This document shows positions 52,590-59,366 of a stretch of DNA of 63,495 nucleotides, piece after piece; position 1 is the first letter of the stretch; each line of letters begins with the position of its first letter. The stretch spans positions 1 through 63,495 of the IMG/VR virus record IMGVR_UViG_3300049203_000046. One strand, written 5' to 3'. Below the pieces are notes generated by a model. The model was not told the DNA's origin. It saw nothing but the letters and a program-made list of their open reading frames with translations, and ran no database searches. Origin of the DNA: a virus. Both the position numbers and the translations under genes were made by a program.

Positions 52590-53132
52590 CTAGCTGGAGG
52601 CAGACGCCACGAAGGTTACATCGGGGTCATGCGGCGCGGTGGTAGGAGGATCGATGATGCCGGGAAGGAGCGGCTCGGTCGTCCGCACTTCGGGAGAGAG
52701 GTCGACGGTCATCACCATGGTCGGGCCGCCAGAGAAGACGTCGTGCTGCTTGGCCGCGTCGACCGCCTGGATCGCGGTAGCGCCCATGGCCATGGCCCCC
52801 ATGGCGTAGTCCTCGCCGGATCCGATTGCGAAATATTGGCCAGAGAGGGGGCCGGAGAACCGGCTGTGGCCGGCATAGTAAAAGACGTCGCCGCCCGGCA
52901 GGACGACTAGGGATTGGGCGTCGAGCTTTTCGGTGAAGACGTGGTCGATCCCGTTCTTGTCGATGAGCGAGAAGAGAAGCTCGGAGTTGCCGGGGTGGAT
53001 CGATGAACTGGCCATCATGCCGCCGTTGGCCAAGCGTTTTATCTTGGTTTTGAAGCCCATCGGCCGGCGGTCGCCAGAGTAAGCGCGGCTGTCGGCGGCC
53101 ATGATGCCGTCGCGGTAAGCGATTGTGGTCAT
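52590..53132 (-). CDS. HslV/proteasome-like peptidase, likely prohead protease
   Basis: A 180-residue protein. From ATG 53132 it reads MTTIAYRDGIMAADSR, the start of HslV-type peptidases. Removal of Met1 would expose Thr2 as the catalytic N-terminal nucleophile. Asp14, Lys30/Lys32 in KTKIKRL and the GSG motif at 104-106 (AIGSGEDYAMGAM) match HslV positions. The last 40 residues are Pro-rich and extra. No HslU ATPase gene is present. Its place between terminase and portal genes is where other phages encode the prohead protease, so capsid maturation is inferred. Confidence 0.85.
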   Translation of the reverse strand: MTTIAYRDGIMAADSRAYSGDRRPMGFKTKIKRLANGGMMASSSIHPGNSELLFSLIDKNGIDHVFTEKLDAQSLVVLPGGDVFYYAGHSRFSGPLSGQYFAIGSGEDYAMGAMAMGATAIQAVDAAKQHDVFSGGPTMVMTVDLSPEVRTTEPLLPGIIDPPTTAPHDPDVTFVASASS

Positions 53133-53251
53133 CCGCAGACCCCCGTGCACACAGGGATCACTACAGCGCTCTTGAAGAGCCAGCCGGCGAGCGCGCCGAA
53201 AGCGATGGCACCGATTGCTGCAAGGAATGCTTCGATGTGATTACGCATCAT
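53129..53251 (-). CDS. 40-residue membrane protein, overlapping both neighbours
   Basis: A short gene with starts ATGATG at 53251/53248, overlapping the TerL stop by four bases, and a stop TGA overlapping the HslV-like ATG by three bases. The product MMRNHIEAFLAAIGAIAFGA continues as one hydrophobic helix (LAGWLFKSAVVIPV) and ends CTGVCG. The precise overlaps on both sides argue that it is real. Pinholin, membrane anchor or leader functions are possible. Confidence 0.65.
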   Translation of the reverse strand: MMRNHIEAFLAAIGAIAFGALAGWLFKSAVVIPVCTGVCG

Positions 53252-54900
53252 TCACCCCATTGTTTGGCGGGCGTTAAGCCCAGCTGGCCTGCGATGGACT
53301 TGCCGTAGACGCCCTCGATCCCCTTGCCGGGGACGAGCGGCGTGAAGCGGTTGAATTGGTCGATGAGCATCTCGGGCGTGATGGAGGTACGCGCGAGTTC
53401 GTGGAGAAGGAGCGACAGGGCGTCGACCTGGTCGTCGAACGCGCCGGACGGGAACTGCTCGATCTCGGTCAGGAAGTCGCCGATCCACGAAACGTCGAGG
53501 TCGGGGTCGTCGCTGTCCTTGTGGGGCAGGAAAACACGGCCGCCTTCGATGAGCGGGAGCACGCTGGCGAGGTGGACGACCTTATCGCCTGGCCAATTGC
53601 GCGCGATGATCGAGAGGCCGGACTCGTTCCTGAGTTCCTGAACCAGGCTTTGGCCAGAAGCTTTGTCCTCGACGACGATGGCGCGCAGATTTCGCGGCCG
53701 CCAGAGGGCGTTGAGCGAGATGAGCTTGGCCTTCAGCTCCGGGAACGGCAGCCGGGCGCGGACCATGCCGAGGACATGGATGTCACCCTTGGCCGTGATG
53801 CCCCCGATGGCCAGAGCAGAGTAGTCATTGACCGTCCGCTCCTTGAAAGCCGTGTCGGCGGCGATCAGGATCGAGTGGTAATAGGTCTTGGAGACGCGGA
53901 AATCCTTGGGGAGCCACTGCCACCAGTGCGATTTGACCATGTTGCCGCCCTCGACGAGCGGCTGCTGCTGGTAAAGCGCGGCGAAATCGCGTTCGGAGCG
54001 GGACTTCTGGCGCAAAAGGTAGGAAACCGGGAAGCGCTCGGGCCAGAGAGCCTTGTATTGCTTGATGCCGGGGGTGTGCGGGTCCGGCGGAAGCTCCGTC
54101 AGGCCCTGATAATAGACGTGCATCCACTCGCCCTCGCCCCATTCCGGCAGCTTGGCCAAGCGCCCGGCCGGATCGTCGGGGTGCCAGCGGGTCAGCGTCA
54201 TGATCTGGATGGGCTGGAGGCCGTCTTCCTCGGGTTCGAGGCGCGACCAGAAGGCCGAGGTGATCTGGTCCCAGACGAATTTGCGCGTTGCGGCGCTGTC
54301 GGCTTCCGAGCGGTTCTTGATCGGGTCGTCGATGATGAGCGCGTTGGCCGGTCGGCCCGAGGTGGTGCCGTCGAGACCGATGGCGTAGTAGGCTCCGCGG
54401 TCGGTGGTCTTCCATTCGTCGGAGGCTTTCTTGTCGGCCGACATCTGGAACTTGGGGAAGATCTTGCGGAACTCGGGCGTGAGCGCGATGGCCTTCGTTT
54501 CGCCGCCGAAGTCCTGCGCCAGCGTGGCGTTATAGGCCGAGACCATCACCTTGCGCTTGGTGTTGCGGCCCATCAGGTAGGCGGCGAAGTTGATCGTGCC
54601 GTAGTGGGTCTTGGCGTGGCGCGGCGGGAAGTTGGTCAGGAGGTTGTAGACCGGCTTCTCGGTCACGGGGTGGATCAGGGTCCGCTTTTCGAGCTTGTCG
54701 AGGAGCCGGATGAAGTCGAGCTGGAACGGCGCGAAGGTCCGCTTGGGGTACATGAAGCGGATGAAGCCCTCGAACGATGACTCCGCCCAGCGGATCGCGC
54801 CGAGCTGCTTGGCCAACGGGTCTTTCGAGGACAGGAGGCGGTACAGCTCCGTGTCGAAATCGTCCGGCAGATCGGGCGGGAGGATGAGCGGGTATGTCAC
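53248..54900 (-). CDS. terL: terminase large subunit
   Basis: A 550-residue DNA-packaging motor and nuclease. The ATPase domain has a Walker A-like NFPPRHAKT at 90-98 and Walker B ALIIDD at 187-192, with a coupling TLTRWHPDD further on. The C-terminal RNase H-like nuclease has Asp in ILIAADTAFK, Glu/Asp in VVEDKASGQ and Asp in FDDQVDALS. All are present and the length is usual. It overlaps the upstream gene by four bases and the small membrane gene downstream. The PPRHAKT variant is common in short-tailed and headful phages, but the packaging type cannot be read off. Confidence 0.95.
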   Translation of the reverse strand: MTYPLILPPDLPDDFDTELYRLLSSKDPLAKQLGAIRWAESSFEGFIRFMYPKRTFAPFQLDFIRLLDKLEKRTLIHPVTEKPVYNLLTNFPPRHAKTHYGTINFAAYLMGRNTKRKVMVSAYNATLAQDFGGETKAIALTPEFRKIFPKFQMSADKKASDEWKTTDRGAYYAIGLDGTTSGRPANALIIDDPIKNRSEADSAATRKFVWDQITSAFWSRLEPEEDGLQPIQIMTLTRWHPDDPAGRLAKLPEWGEGEWMHVYYQGLTELPPDPHTPGIKQYKALWPERFPVSYLLRQKSRSERDFAALYQQQPLVEGGNMVKSHWWQWLPKDFRVSKTYYHSILIAADTAFKERTVNDYSALAIGGITAKGDIHVLGMVRARLPFPELKAKLISLNALWRPRNLRAIVVEDKASGQSLVQELRNESGLSIIARNWPGDKVVHLASVLPLIEGGRVFLPHKDSDDPDLDVSWIGDFLTEIEQFPSGAFDDQVDALSLLLHELARTSITPEMLIDQFNRFTPLVPGKGIEGVYGKSIAGQLGLTPAKQWGE

Positions 54901-55433
54901 TTGCCGCCTCGCAGGGCGTAGACCTCCGCGAGCGACTTGCCGGCGACGCTACGTGATTTCGGTGGGATGCCACCGAATGGGATAAGGCCGGTGAAGGGCG
55001 AGCCTCCGTGCCACGGCGGGGATGGCGGCGCGACGCCGATGGGCGAACCGACCATCATGTCTTCGAAGGGTGATGGGGCGACGACGGTCTTGGCCTTCAG
55101 CTCGTAGAGGTCGTTCATGGCGTTACGCAGCGCGGTCTTGAGGAACTCGTTTTCCTCGCGCAGCTCGTATTCCTTGGCCGATGGCTCGCTGGTGACGACG
55201 GGCGCAGCCGGCGCGTCGAGGTCGTCGGGCATGACCATGAAGGGCTGGACGTCTTCGTGGCGAGAGCCCTCCTCGCAATCGAACCAGTGGATCTGGCCCG
55301 TCGCAGAGAAGACGCCGTATTGGCATTGCGTGACGCCGAACGTGTCCGTGACATCCCGATAGATGTAGAGCTTGCTGCCTGCGCGGTAGATGCGGGGCAT
55401 GGAGAAGGTCGGGTATTCTCCAGCCGCGCTCAT
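54897..55433 (-). CDS. hypothetical protein upstream of terL
   Basis: A 178-residue protein. The N-terminal 75 residues form a small beta domain (SKLYIYRDVTDTFGVTQCQY). A short coiled coil follows (EYELREENEFLKTALRN), then a Pro/Gly-rich tail. It overlaps terL and the gene at 55430 by four bases each. A packaging helper role is inferred from position only. Confidence 0.65.
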   Translation of the reverse strand: MSAAGEYPTFSMPRIYRAGSKLYIYRDVTDTFGVTQCQYGVFSATGQIHWFDCEEGSRHEDVQPFMVMPDDLDAPAAPVVTSEPSAKEYELREENEFLKTALRNAMNDLYELKAKTVVAPSPFEDMMVGSPIGVAPPSPPWHGGSPFTGLIPFGGIPPKSRSVAGKSLAEVYALRGGK

Positions 55434-55687
55434 TGCAGGGCCGCCTTCTGAAGGATTGCCTGGAGGTAGGCGTCTGCGATCTCACCGCCGAGCTGCTTGT
55501 CGACGAGATGGCGGGACATCACGGCCAGCATGTGCGCGCGGATGGCGTAGCGGCGCTTTTCAGGGGGCACGGCCGACAGATCGAATTGGGCCATGGCCTG
55601 CGCGAAGTCGCGGAGCGAGATCGTGGTGGCGAGGGTCGAGCCGCCCTCGTCAATCGTCTTCTTGTTCCGTCTGTTCAGGACCGACAT
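55430..55687 (-). CDS. small helical protein, packaging region
   Basis: An 85-residue basic helical protein from ATG 55687, overlapping the upstream gene by 38 bases and the downstream gene by four. It reads MSVLNRRNKKTIDEGGSTLA and contains a helix pair LVDKQLGGEIADAYLQAILQ. Size and position would suit a small packaging or head protein, but there is no motif. Confidence 0.6.
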   Translation of the reverse strand: MSVLNRRNKKTIDEGGSTLATTISLRDFAQAMAQFDLSAVPPEKRRYAIRAHMLAVMSRHLVDKQLGGEIADAYLQAILQKAALQ

Positions 55688-56831
55688 CTTGCACCTCTTT
55701 GTGCTTGCCGTGATCCCTCGTGGTCGATGGGCCGATGAGACGAGCCCGTTGGGCTGCGGCCTCCAGCTCTTCCCGCGACATGTCCGAGGGGTCTTTCGGC
55801 TCGGGGGTTGCTGAGAGATTGATAGAGGCTGAGACGGAAGGGATCGTCCGGTTGAGAAGGCCAAGGAAGAGGGTCACTTGATCCTTCGACCAATGGGTCG
55901 CGCGGCGCGGCGTCTTGCGGCCCGGCGTGGGCACGGGCGTGGCGGACAGGAAGTCGTTGGCCGTTTCGAGATGAGAGAGCACGATCTCGGCCATCCTGCG
56001 GGTGACAGGGTTCTGGAGCGAGGCGATCTCGATGGGGCCGGGAGATGCTGGCACGGCTGGCACTGCGCTGGCTGGGGCGGCCGGGGCGGAGGTGGGTTCT
56101 GGGATGTGGGTGCTTTCTGTGGAAGCCGGCGGAGCCGAAGACGGCGTAGCCGGCGGCAGGAGGATATCGTCGTCGTCCGAGGGCATGGAGGTCTCCTTCA
56201 AATGGCGGCGTAGCGTGCGCCTGATGGCCAGGGGGTGGATGAGGAGTGATGAACCGAAGTTGAGCCCGTAGTCGTCCGCGAAATTGCCGGTCAGATACCA
56301 GGGCATGACGTCGTGGTAGTGGAGGTCGCGGGCACGCAGGAGGTCGGGCGGCAGGGCGTTGGGCGGGACCAGGCGCAGCATGGCGTAGAGGCGGAACGCG
56401 AAAGGGTTTCCGGGCTCGTAGGTTTTGCTGAAGGTTCGTTGGCGGGTGACGGCCAGGAGATCGTTCAGGAAGAGATGGATGGCCAGCTGGCAGATTGTTG
56501 AGCAGGGCGGCGGGGTCTCGGGGACGGACGAGATCGCGGGGCGGCCGCACACCGGGCAGGAGGTGGAGGCGTAGCCAACGCGGCGGCGGTAGGACGATGG
56601 CGATGGGTCGTAGATGGTTCGGCGGTTGGCCACGATGGCCACGTAGGGCGAGCGGGCGGGGAGGTGCCGGATGTCGCGGAGGATGTGGAGGGACTGGTTC
56701 GTTGAGGCGAGCTGGGACGAAAGGAGGAAGTAGAGGGAGGGCACGCGCTTGCCGGCAGGGATGACCTGCCACAGGCGTGAGGTGTGGTTGAGCAGGGGGG
56801 AGAGGGTGAGGCGGGGGTAGTTGTCGCGCAT
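55650..56831 (-). CDS. two-part protein, small terminase candidate in C-terminal part
   Basis: A 393-residue frame, first of the leftward late block. Residues 1-215 are basic with a CPVCG near 93 and a cysteine about 18 residues on, perhaps a zinc site. Residue 216 is a Met with AAGGAG six bases upstream (ATG 56186), so a separate 178-residue product (MPSDDDDILLPPATPSSAPP) is likely. That part has a Pro/Ala linker and a helical C-terminal domain (VTRRMAEIVLSHLETANDFL). Its place two genes before terL makes it the best small-terminase candidate, at low confidence. The whole may be a fused pair. Confidence 0.55.
   Translation of the reverse strand: MRDNYPRLTLSPLLNHTSRLWQVIPAGKRVPSLYFLLSSQLASTNQSLHILRDIRHLPARSPYVAIVANRRTIYDPSPSSYRRRVGYASTSCPVCGRPAISSVPETPPPCSTICQLAIHLFLNDLLAVTRQRTFSKTYEPGNPFAFRLYAMLRLVPPNALPPDLLRARDLHYHDVMPWYLTGNFADDYGLNFGSSLLIHPLAIRRTLRRHLKETSMPSDDDDILLPPATPSSAPPASTESTHIPEPTSAPAAPASAVPAVPASPGPIEIASLQNPVTRRMAEIVLSHLETANDFLSATPVPTPGRKTPRRATHWSKDQVTLFLGLLNRTIPSVSASINLSATPEPKDPSDMSREELEAAAQRARLIGPSTTRDHGKHKEVQDVGPEQTEQEDD
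56184..56198 (-). promoter_or_regulatory. internal ribosome site and start inside the 393-codon frame
   Basis: AAGGAG at 56193-56198 (minus strand) is six bases before ATG 56186, in frame with the surrounding gene. This could yield a second, shorter protein. Confidence 0.6.
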
Positions 56832-57052
56832 GTACGCATGAAGACAAAAGGGTGGGGGTGGGTCGTCCGCGAAAGGGCGCGCTGGGCGAGTTGTGGCGGC
56901 GAGCGGATTGTGCGGCTGCTCCTAGAGAGTCCCGGCTTCGCGCGATGGGAACCCAACGGCGAAGGTGCACCCCGCCCCCTCCCCTTACGCATGTGGGGCC
57001 TTTTTCGGAGAAAAAGGGGGTGGGGGTGGCACGAGATCCTGCACGAAGGTGG
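56832..57052. other. G-rich gene-free region upstream of packaging genes
   Basis: About 220 bases with no plausible gene, strongly purine-skewed with runs of G and C. It holds a perfect hairpin CCTTTTTC-GGA-GAAAAAGG (56999-57017) and two ACGCATG words (56834 and 56985 areas). It lies just upstream of the first late gene, where cos or pac sites often lie. That role is inferred. Confidence 0.45.
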
Positions 57053-57202
57053 CTAAGTCCCTGATAAATCAGGGCTTAGGACTCCCTTGCTAGGGGAGTT
57101 CGGCCTAATGTCCACCAAACCCATAGGGTTTGTTCCCGCTATCGGGACGACCGTAATATCCAATCGGATATACCGCCTTGGCCACTCACCCCACGCTACG
57201 TG
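57053..57202 (+). ncRNA. tandem hairpin array
   Basis: Six consecutive inverted repeats fill 150 bases: 57053-57079 (11 bp with one bulged T, loop TAAA), 57079-57101 (8-9 bp), 57116-57132 (CAAACCC-ATA-GGGTTTG, 7 bp), 57134-57147 (5 bp), 57156-57171 (ATATCC-AATC-GGATAT, 6 bp) and 57192-57202 (4 bp). The spacing is regular and no frame is conserved. It could be a structured RNA leader of the early unit, a small RNA, or an origin. The strand is assumed from the downstream gene. Confidence 0.5.
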
Positions 57203-57242
57203 CGAAGTAGTATTTGATGGCAGATCGTCGAACGGTTCGACG
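57202..57242 (+). promoter_or_regulatory. repeated motif copy 3 with palindrome
   Basis: GCGAAGTAGTATTTG at 57202-57216 is identical to 741-755. Directly downstream CGTCGAAC-G-GTTCGACG (57226-57242) is a perfect 17-bp palindrome, a probable regulator site. Both precede the first rightward early gene. Confidence 0.55.
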
Positions 57243-57275
57243 GTCGAGCAACCGCCAACACGAAAGGCGCACACC

Positions 57276-57869
57276 ATGCACGCACATTACGCCAACATCC
57301 GCTACCTCGGCCTCAACGGGCGCGTCAAGGGCACGAACCAAGCGCCCCTGCGCATCCTGGGCGACAGCCTCGCCGTCAAGGTCAAGGGCTTCATCATGCC
57401 CGTCATCGCCATCGAAGATGGCCACGCAATCGTGGACGCATCGGCCAAGGCCGAGACCGCCATCGCACAGACGCCGAAGACCCCAACGGGGTCTTGGGAC
57501 TATGCAGCGCTCGACGAGCTTGCGCCTGTGATCGCCGAGCCGTGGGACTTGCCCGAACTCAAGGGCCTGACCTTCGTGGGTACTCGCGCCGATGCCACCC
57601 GCTCACGTTCTGGCGAGCGTCACCCGAAGGCAAAGCCCGAAGGGCTTCGGCTCTCGGCCAAGCCGGCCGTGACCAAGACCGCCACGCCGAAGGCGCGCAC
57701 TGCTGCACCGGCTGAGCCGAAGGCTCACGTCGACGCCGACATGGCAATCGCCTACCTCGCCTCGCTCTCGGGCGAAGGCATGGCCGCGCTGATCGCCAAG
57801 CTCAACGCCGCCAAAGCCGAAGGCTCCAAGCGCACCAAGCGCACAAGCGTGAAGGTCGCCAAGCGGTAA
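57276..57869 (+). CDS. hypothetical protein, first early gene
   Basis: A 197-residue basic protein; ATG 57276 follows CACGAAAGGCGCACACC, and the longer frame from 57087 runs through the hairpin array. An N-terminal beta domain (GFIMPVIAIEDGHAIVDAS) is followed by an Ala/Pro/Lys-rich linker and a C-terminal helix (GEGMAALIAKLNAAKAEG). The lysine-rich end suggests nucleic acid binding. It has its own promoter region and terminator. No family is recognised. Confidence 0.75.
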   Translation: MHAHYANIRYLGLNGRVKGTNQAPLRILGDSLAVKVKGFIMPVIAIEDGHAIVDASAKAETAIAQTPKTPTGSWDYAALDELAPVIAEPWDLPELKGLTFVGTRADATRSRSGERHPKAKPEGLRLSAKPAVTKTATPKARTAAPAEPKAHVDADMAIAYLASLSGEGMAALIAKLNAAKAEGSKRTKRTSVKVAKR

Positions 57870-57895
57870 CACCCGCGACCAACCGAACGACCAAT

Positions 57896-57926
57896 GGCCT
57901 GCGCCCTCAGGGGCGTGGGCCTTTTT
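57896..57926 (+). terminator. rho-independent terminator
   Basis: GGCCTGCGCCC (57896-57906) pairs with GGGCGTGGGCC (57911-57921), 11 bp with two wobbles, then five T's. It closely resembles the terminator at 58410, including the flanking CGAACGACCAA. Confidence 0.9.
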
Positions 57927-57979
57927 GCGTTTGCAGCGCCTGCACCACGGCGCGCACACCACGAACGAAAGGCACGACA

Positions 57980-58186
57980 ATGCACAACACACACGACGAG
58001 CGTGATATCCAGCGCGATATCGCGGAGGCCAACGAGCGCCTGCGTCAACGACGCATCCGCATCGAGACGATGACCAAATCCATGCCGGCCAACAGGCCCA
58101 TGAGCACGCTGGATGCAGCGATTGCGAGCGTCATCTTCGTGACCATCATCCTCGGCATCGCCGCCATGATCGGAGGCAAGCTGTGA
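57980..58186 (+). CDS. small membrane protein
   Basis: A 68-residue protein; the leader CACCACGAACGAAAGGCACGACA precedes ATG 57980. The N-terminal 45 residues are highly charged and helical. Residues of about 46-64 form one hydrophobic helix (AIASVIFVTIILGIAAMIG). It is coupled to the next gene by TGATG. Confidence 0.7.
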   Translation: MHNTHDERDIQRDIAEANERLRQRRIRIETMTKSMPANRPMSTLDAAIASVIFVTIILGIAAMIGGKL

Positions 58187-58383
58187 TGGTCGCACACAAC
58201 GACAACTACGCCCGCGTGAGCCACGAGCTTGTGATCCGCGACCGCCACAACAGGATGCTCGGCTACACGACGCGGGTCATCGACAAAGACGACGCGGGAC
58301 GCCTGAGCGTGGTCGTTGCCGGCCGACGGCTCGACGTCAAGCGCGACGAGCAAGGCGAGCACAGCATCACGCTGGTGCTCTGA
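58186..58383 (+). CDS. small hypothetical protein
   Basis: A 65-residue, beta-rich basic protein (MVAHNDNYARVSHELVIRDR) whose ATG overlaps the previous stop. It contains GRLSVVVAGRRLDVKRD. A terminator follows 27 bases later. No family is recognised. Confidence 0.65.
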   Translation: MVAHNDNYARVSHELVIRDRHNRMLGYTTRVIDKDDAGRLSVVVAGRRLDVKRDEQGEHSITLVL

Positions 58384-58409
58384 GCCCACGACACGAACGA
58401 CGACCAACT

Positions 58410-58438
58410 GGCTCGGCCCTCACGGGGCTGGGCCTTTT
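58410..58438 (+). terminator. rho-independent terminator
   Basis: GGCTCGGCCC (58410-58419) pairs with GGGCTGGGCC (58425-58434) with wobbles, then four T's. It is a diverged copy of the terminator at 57896. Confidence 0.85.
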
Positions 58439-58472
58439 GCCGTTTGTCACAACACCACACGGAGCACGACAC

Positions 58473-58790
58473 ATGAGACAGTACACCAAGCGGAAGAAGA
58501 TCACAGTTCGTGACGTTGGCCACACGGCTACGCTGCACATCAAGCGCGTTGCCAGGCCCGCCGATGAGATCGACGAGCAGGCACGCAAGCTGATTGCGAG
58601 TGGCTGGACCAAGCCCACGAAGCGCGAGCCGGTCGACGAGCTGGAAGGCGCGATGACATACACGGTCTATCGGGGCGAGAAGCCGAAGAAGGCGAAGCCC
58701 GTTGATCGGGACATCGTCGTGGTCAAGCGCAAGAGGGGCGAGCGCGAGAGGCACGGCAAGATGTTCACCCATGGGAAATGGGTGGACTAA
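58473..58790 (+). CDS. basic hypothetical protein
   Basis: A 105-residue, very basic protein (MRQYTKRKKITVRDVGHTAT). ATG 58473 follows CACCACACGGAGCACGACAC. It is beta-rich at first and then lysine/arginine-rich (KKAKPVDRDIVVVKRKRGER). RNA or DNA binding is possible. It stands alone between two terminators. Confidence 0.7.
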   Translation: MRQYTKRKKITVRDVGHTATLHIKRVARPADEIDEQARKLIASGWTKPTKREPVDELEGAMTYTVYRGEKPKKAKPVDRDIVVVKRKRGERERHGKMFTHGKWVD

Positions 58791-58843
58791 CGCGACAACG
58801 GGCACGACGTGCACTTTGTGCACTTTGTGACATGGGATTTTGT

Positions 58844-58874
58844 GGGTCGGCACCTTCGGGTGTCGGCCCTTTTT
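58844..58874 (+). terminator. rho-independent terminator with TTCG loop
   Basis: GGGTCGGCACC (58844-58854) pairs with GGTGTCGGCCC (58859-58869), closed by TTCG, and is followed by five T's. Just upstream GCACTTTGT is repeated in tandem at 58811-58828. Confidence 0.9.
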
Positions 58875-58886
58875 GCATTTGTGGGT

Positions 58887-58936
58887 TTGGCACTATGGAC
58901 AACAGGTGCATATTGTGTCACCCATAGGAACAGCAC
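58887..58936 (+). promoter_or_regulatory. promoter with TGTCACC-type operator
   Basis: TTGGCA (58887-58892) and CATATT (58909-58914) are spaced 16 bases. The operator TGTCACCCATAGGAACAGC starts at 58916, closely matching 1897 (TGTCACCCATGGGAACACC). The downstream gene begins at 58959, the same distance as for the 1940 gene. Confidence 0.65.
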
Positions 58937-58958
58937 GACACACCACAGGAGCATAACG

Positions 58959-59366
58959 ATGTCGACCTACAACATGGTCAATGGCACGCATCCCTTTGCG
59001 GGAGCGGTGCTTACGATGCTGGACAAGGAAGCCGATTGGTTCCCTCGCTTCCGTGACGCCTACATTCTCAGGGATCCAGCGCGTCTCGTCGTGATGACGC
59101 GGACTGGCGAAGGCAGCTGGGCCGACGAGGACACGGTCGCCAAGAACAAGGACATCGAGGCGTTGCCCGGCTTCATCGAGGCCAAGAACGACAGCTTCGA
59201 CAAGACCTTCCGGCACTTCTACTTCGAGGTGCCGGAGGAATATCGCGAGCGCACGGCAAACGTCATCAAGATGGTCGTGGACGAGGAAGGCATCGACCAC
59301 GACAAGCTCTTCCGCAACCCCATGAACACGTTCGTCGAGCGTGTCGAAGCAATGGGGAGGAAGTGA
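58959..59366 (+). CDS. hypothetical protein
   Basis: A 135-residue acidic protein; AGGAGCATAACG precedes ATG 58959. It reads MSTYNMVNGTHPFAGAVLTM and is helical with many aromatic and acidic residues. It overlaps the next ATG by one base (TGATG). It is the first gene of an operator-controlled unit running toward 61879. No family is recognised. Confidence 0.7.
   Translation: MSTYNMVNGTHPFAGAVLTMLDKEADWFPRFRDAYILRDPARLVVMTRTGEGSWADEDTVAKNKDIEALPGFIEAKNDSFDKTFRHFYFEVPEEYRERTANVIKMVVDEEGIDHDKLFRNPMNTFVERVEAMGRK

Noticed and set aside
57087-57275. N-terminal extension of the first early gene through the hairpin array
   Set aside because: It has no ATG with a ribosome site, its product is unlike a folded protein, and ATG 57276 follows the standard leader.
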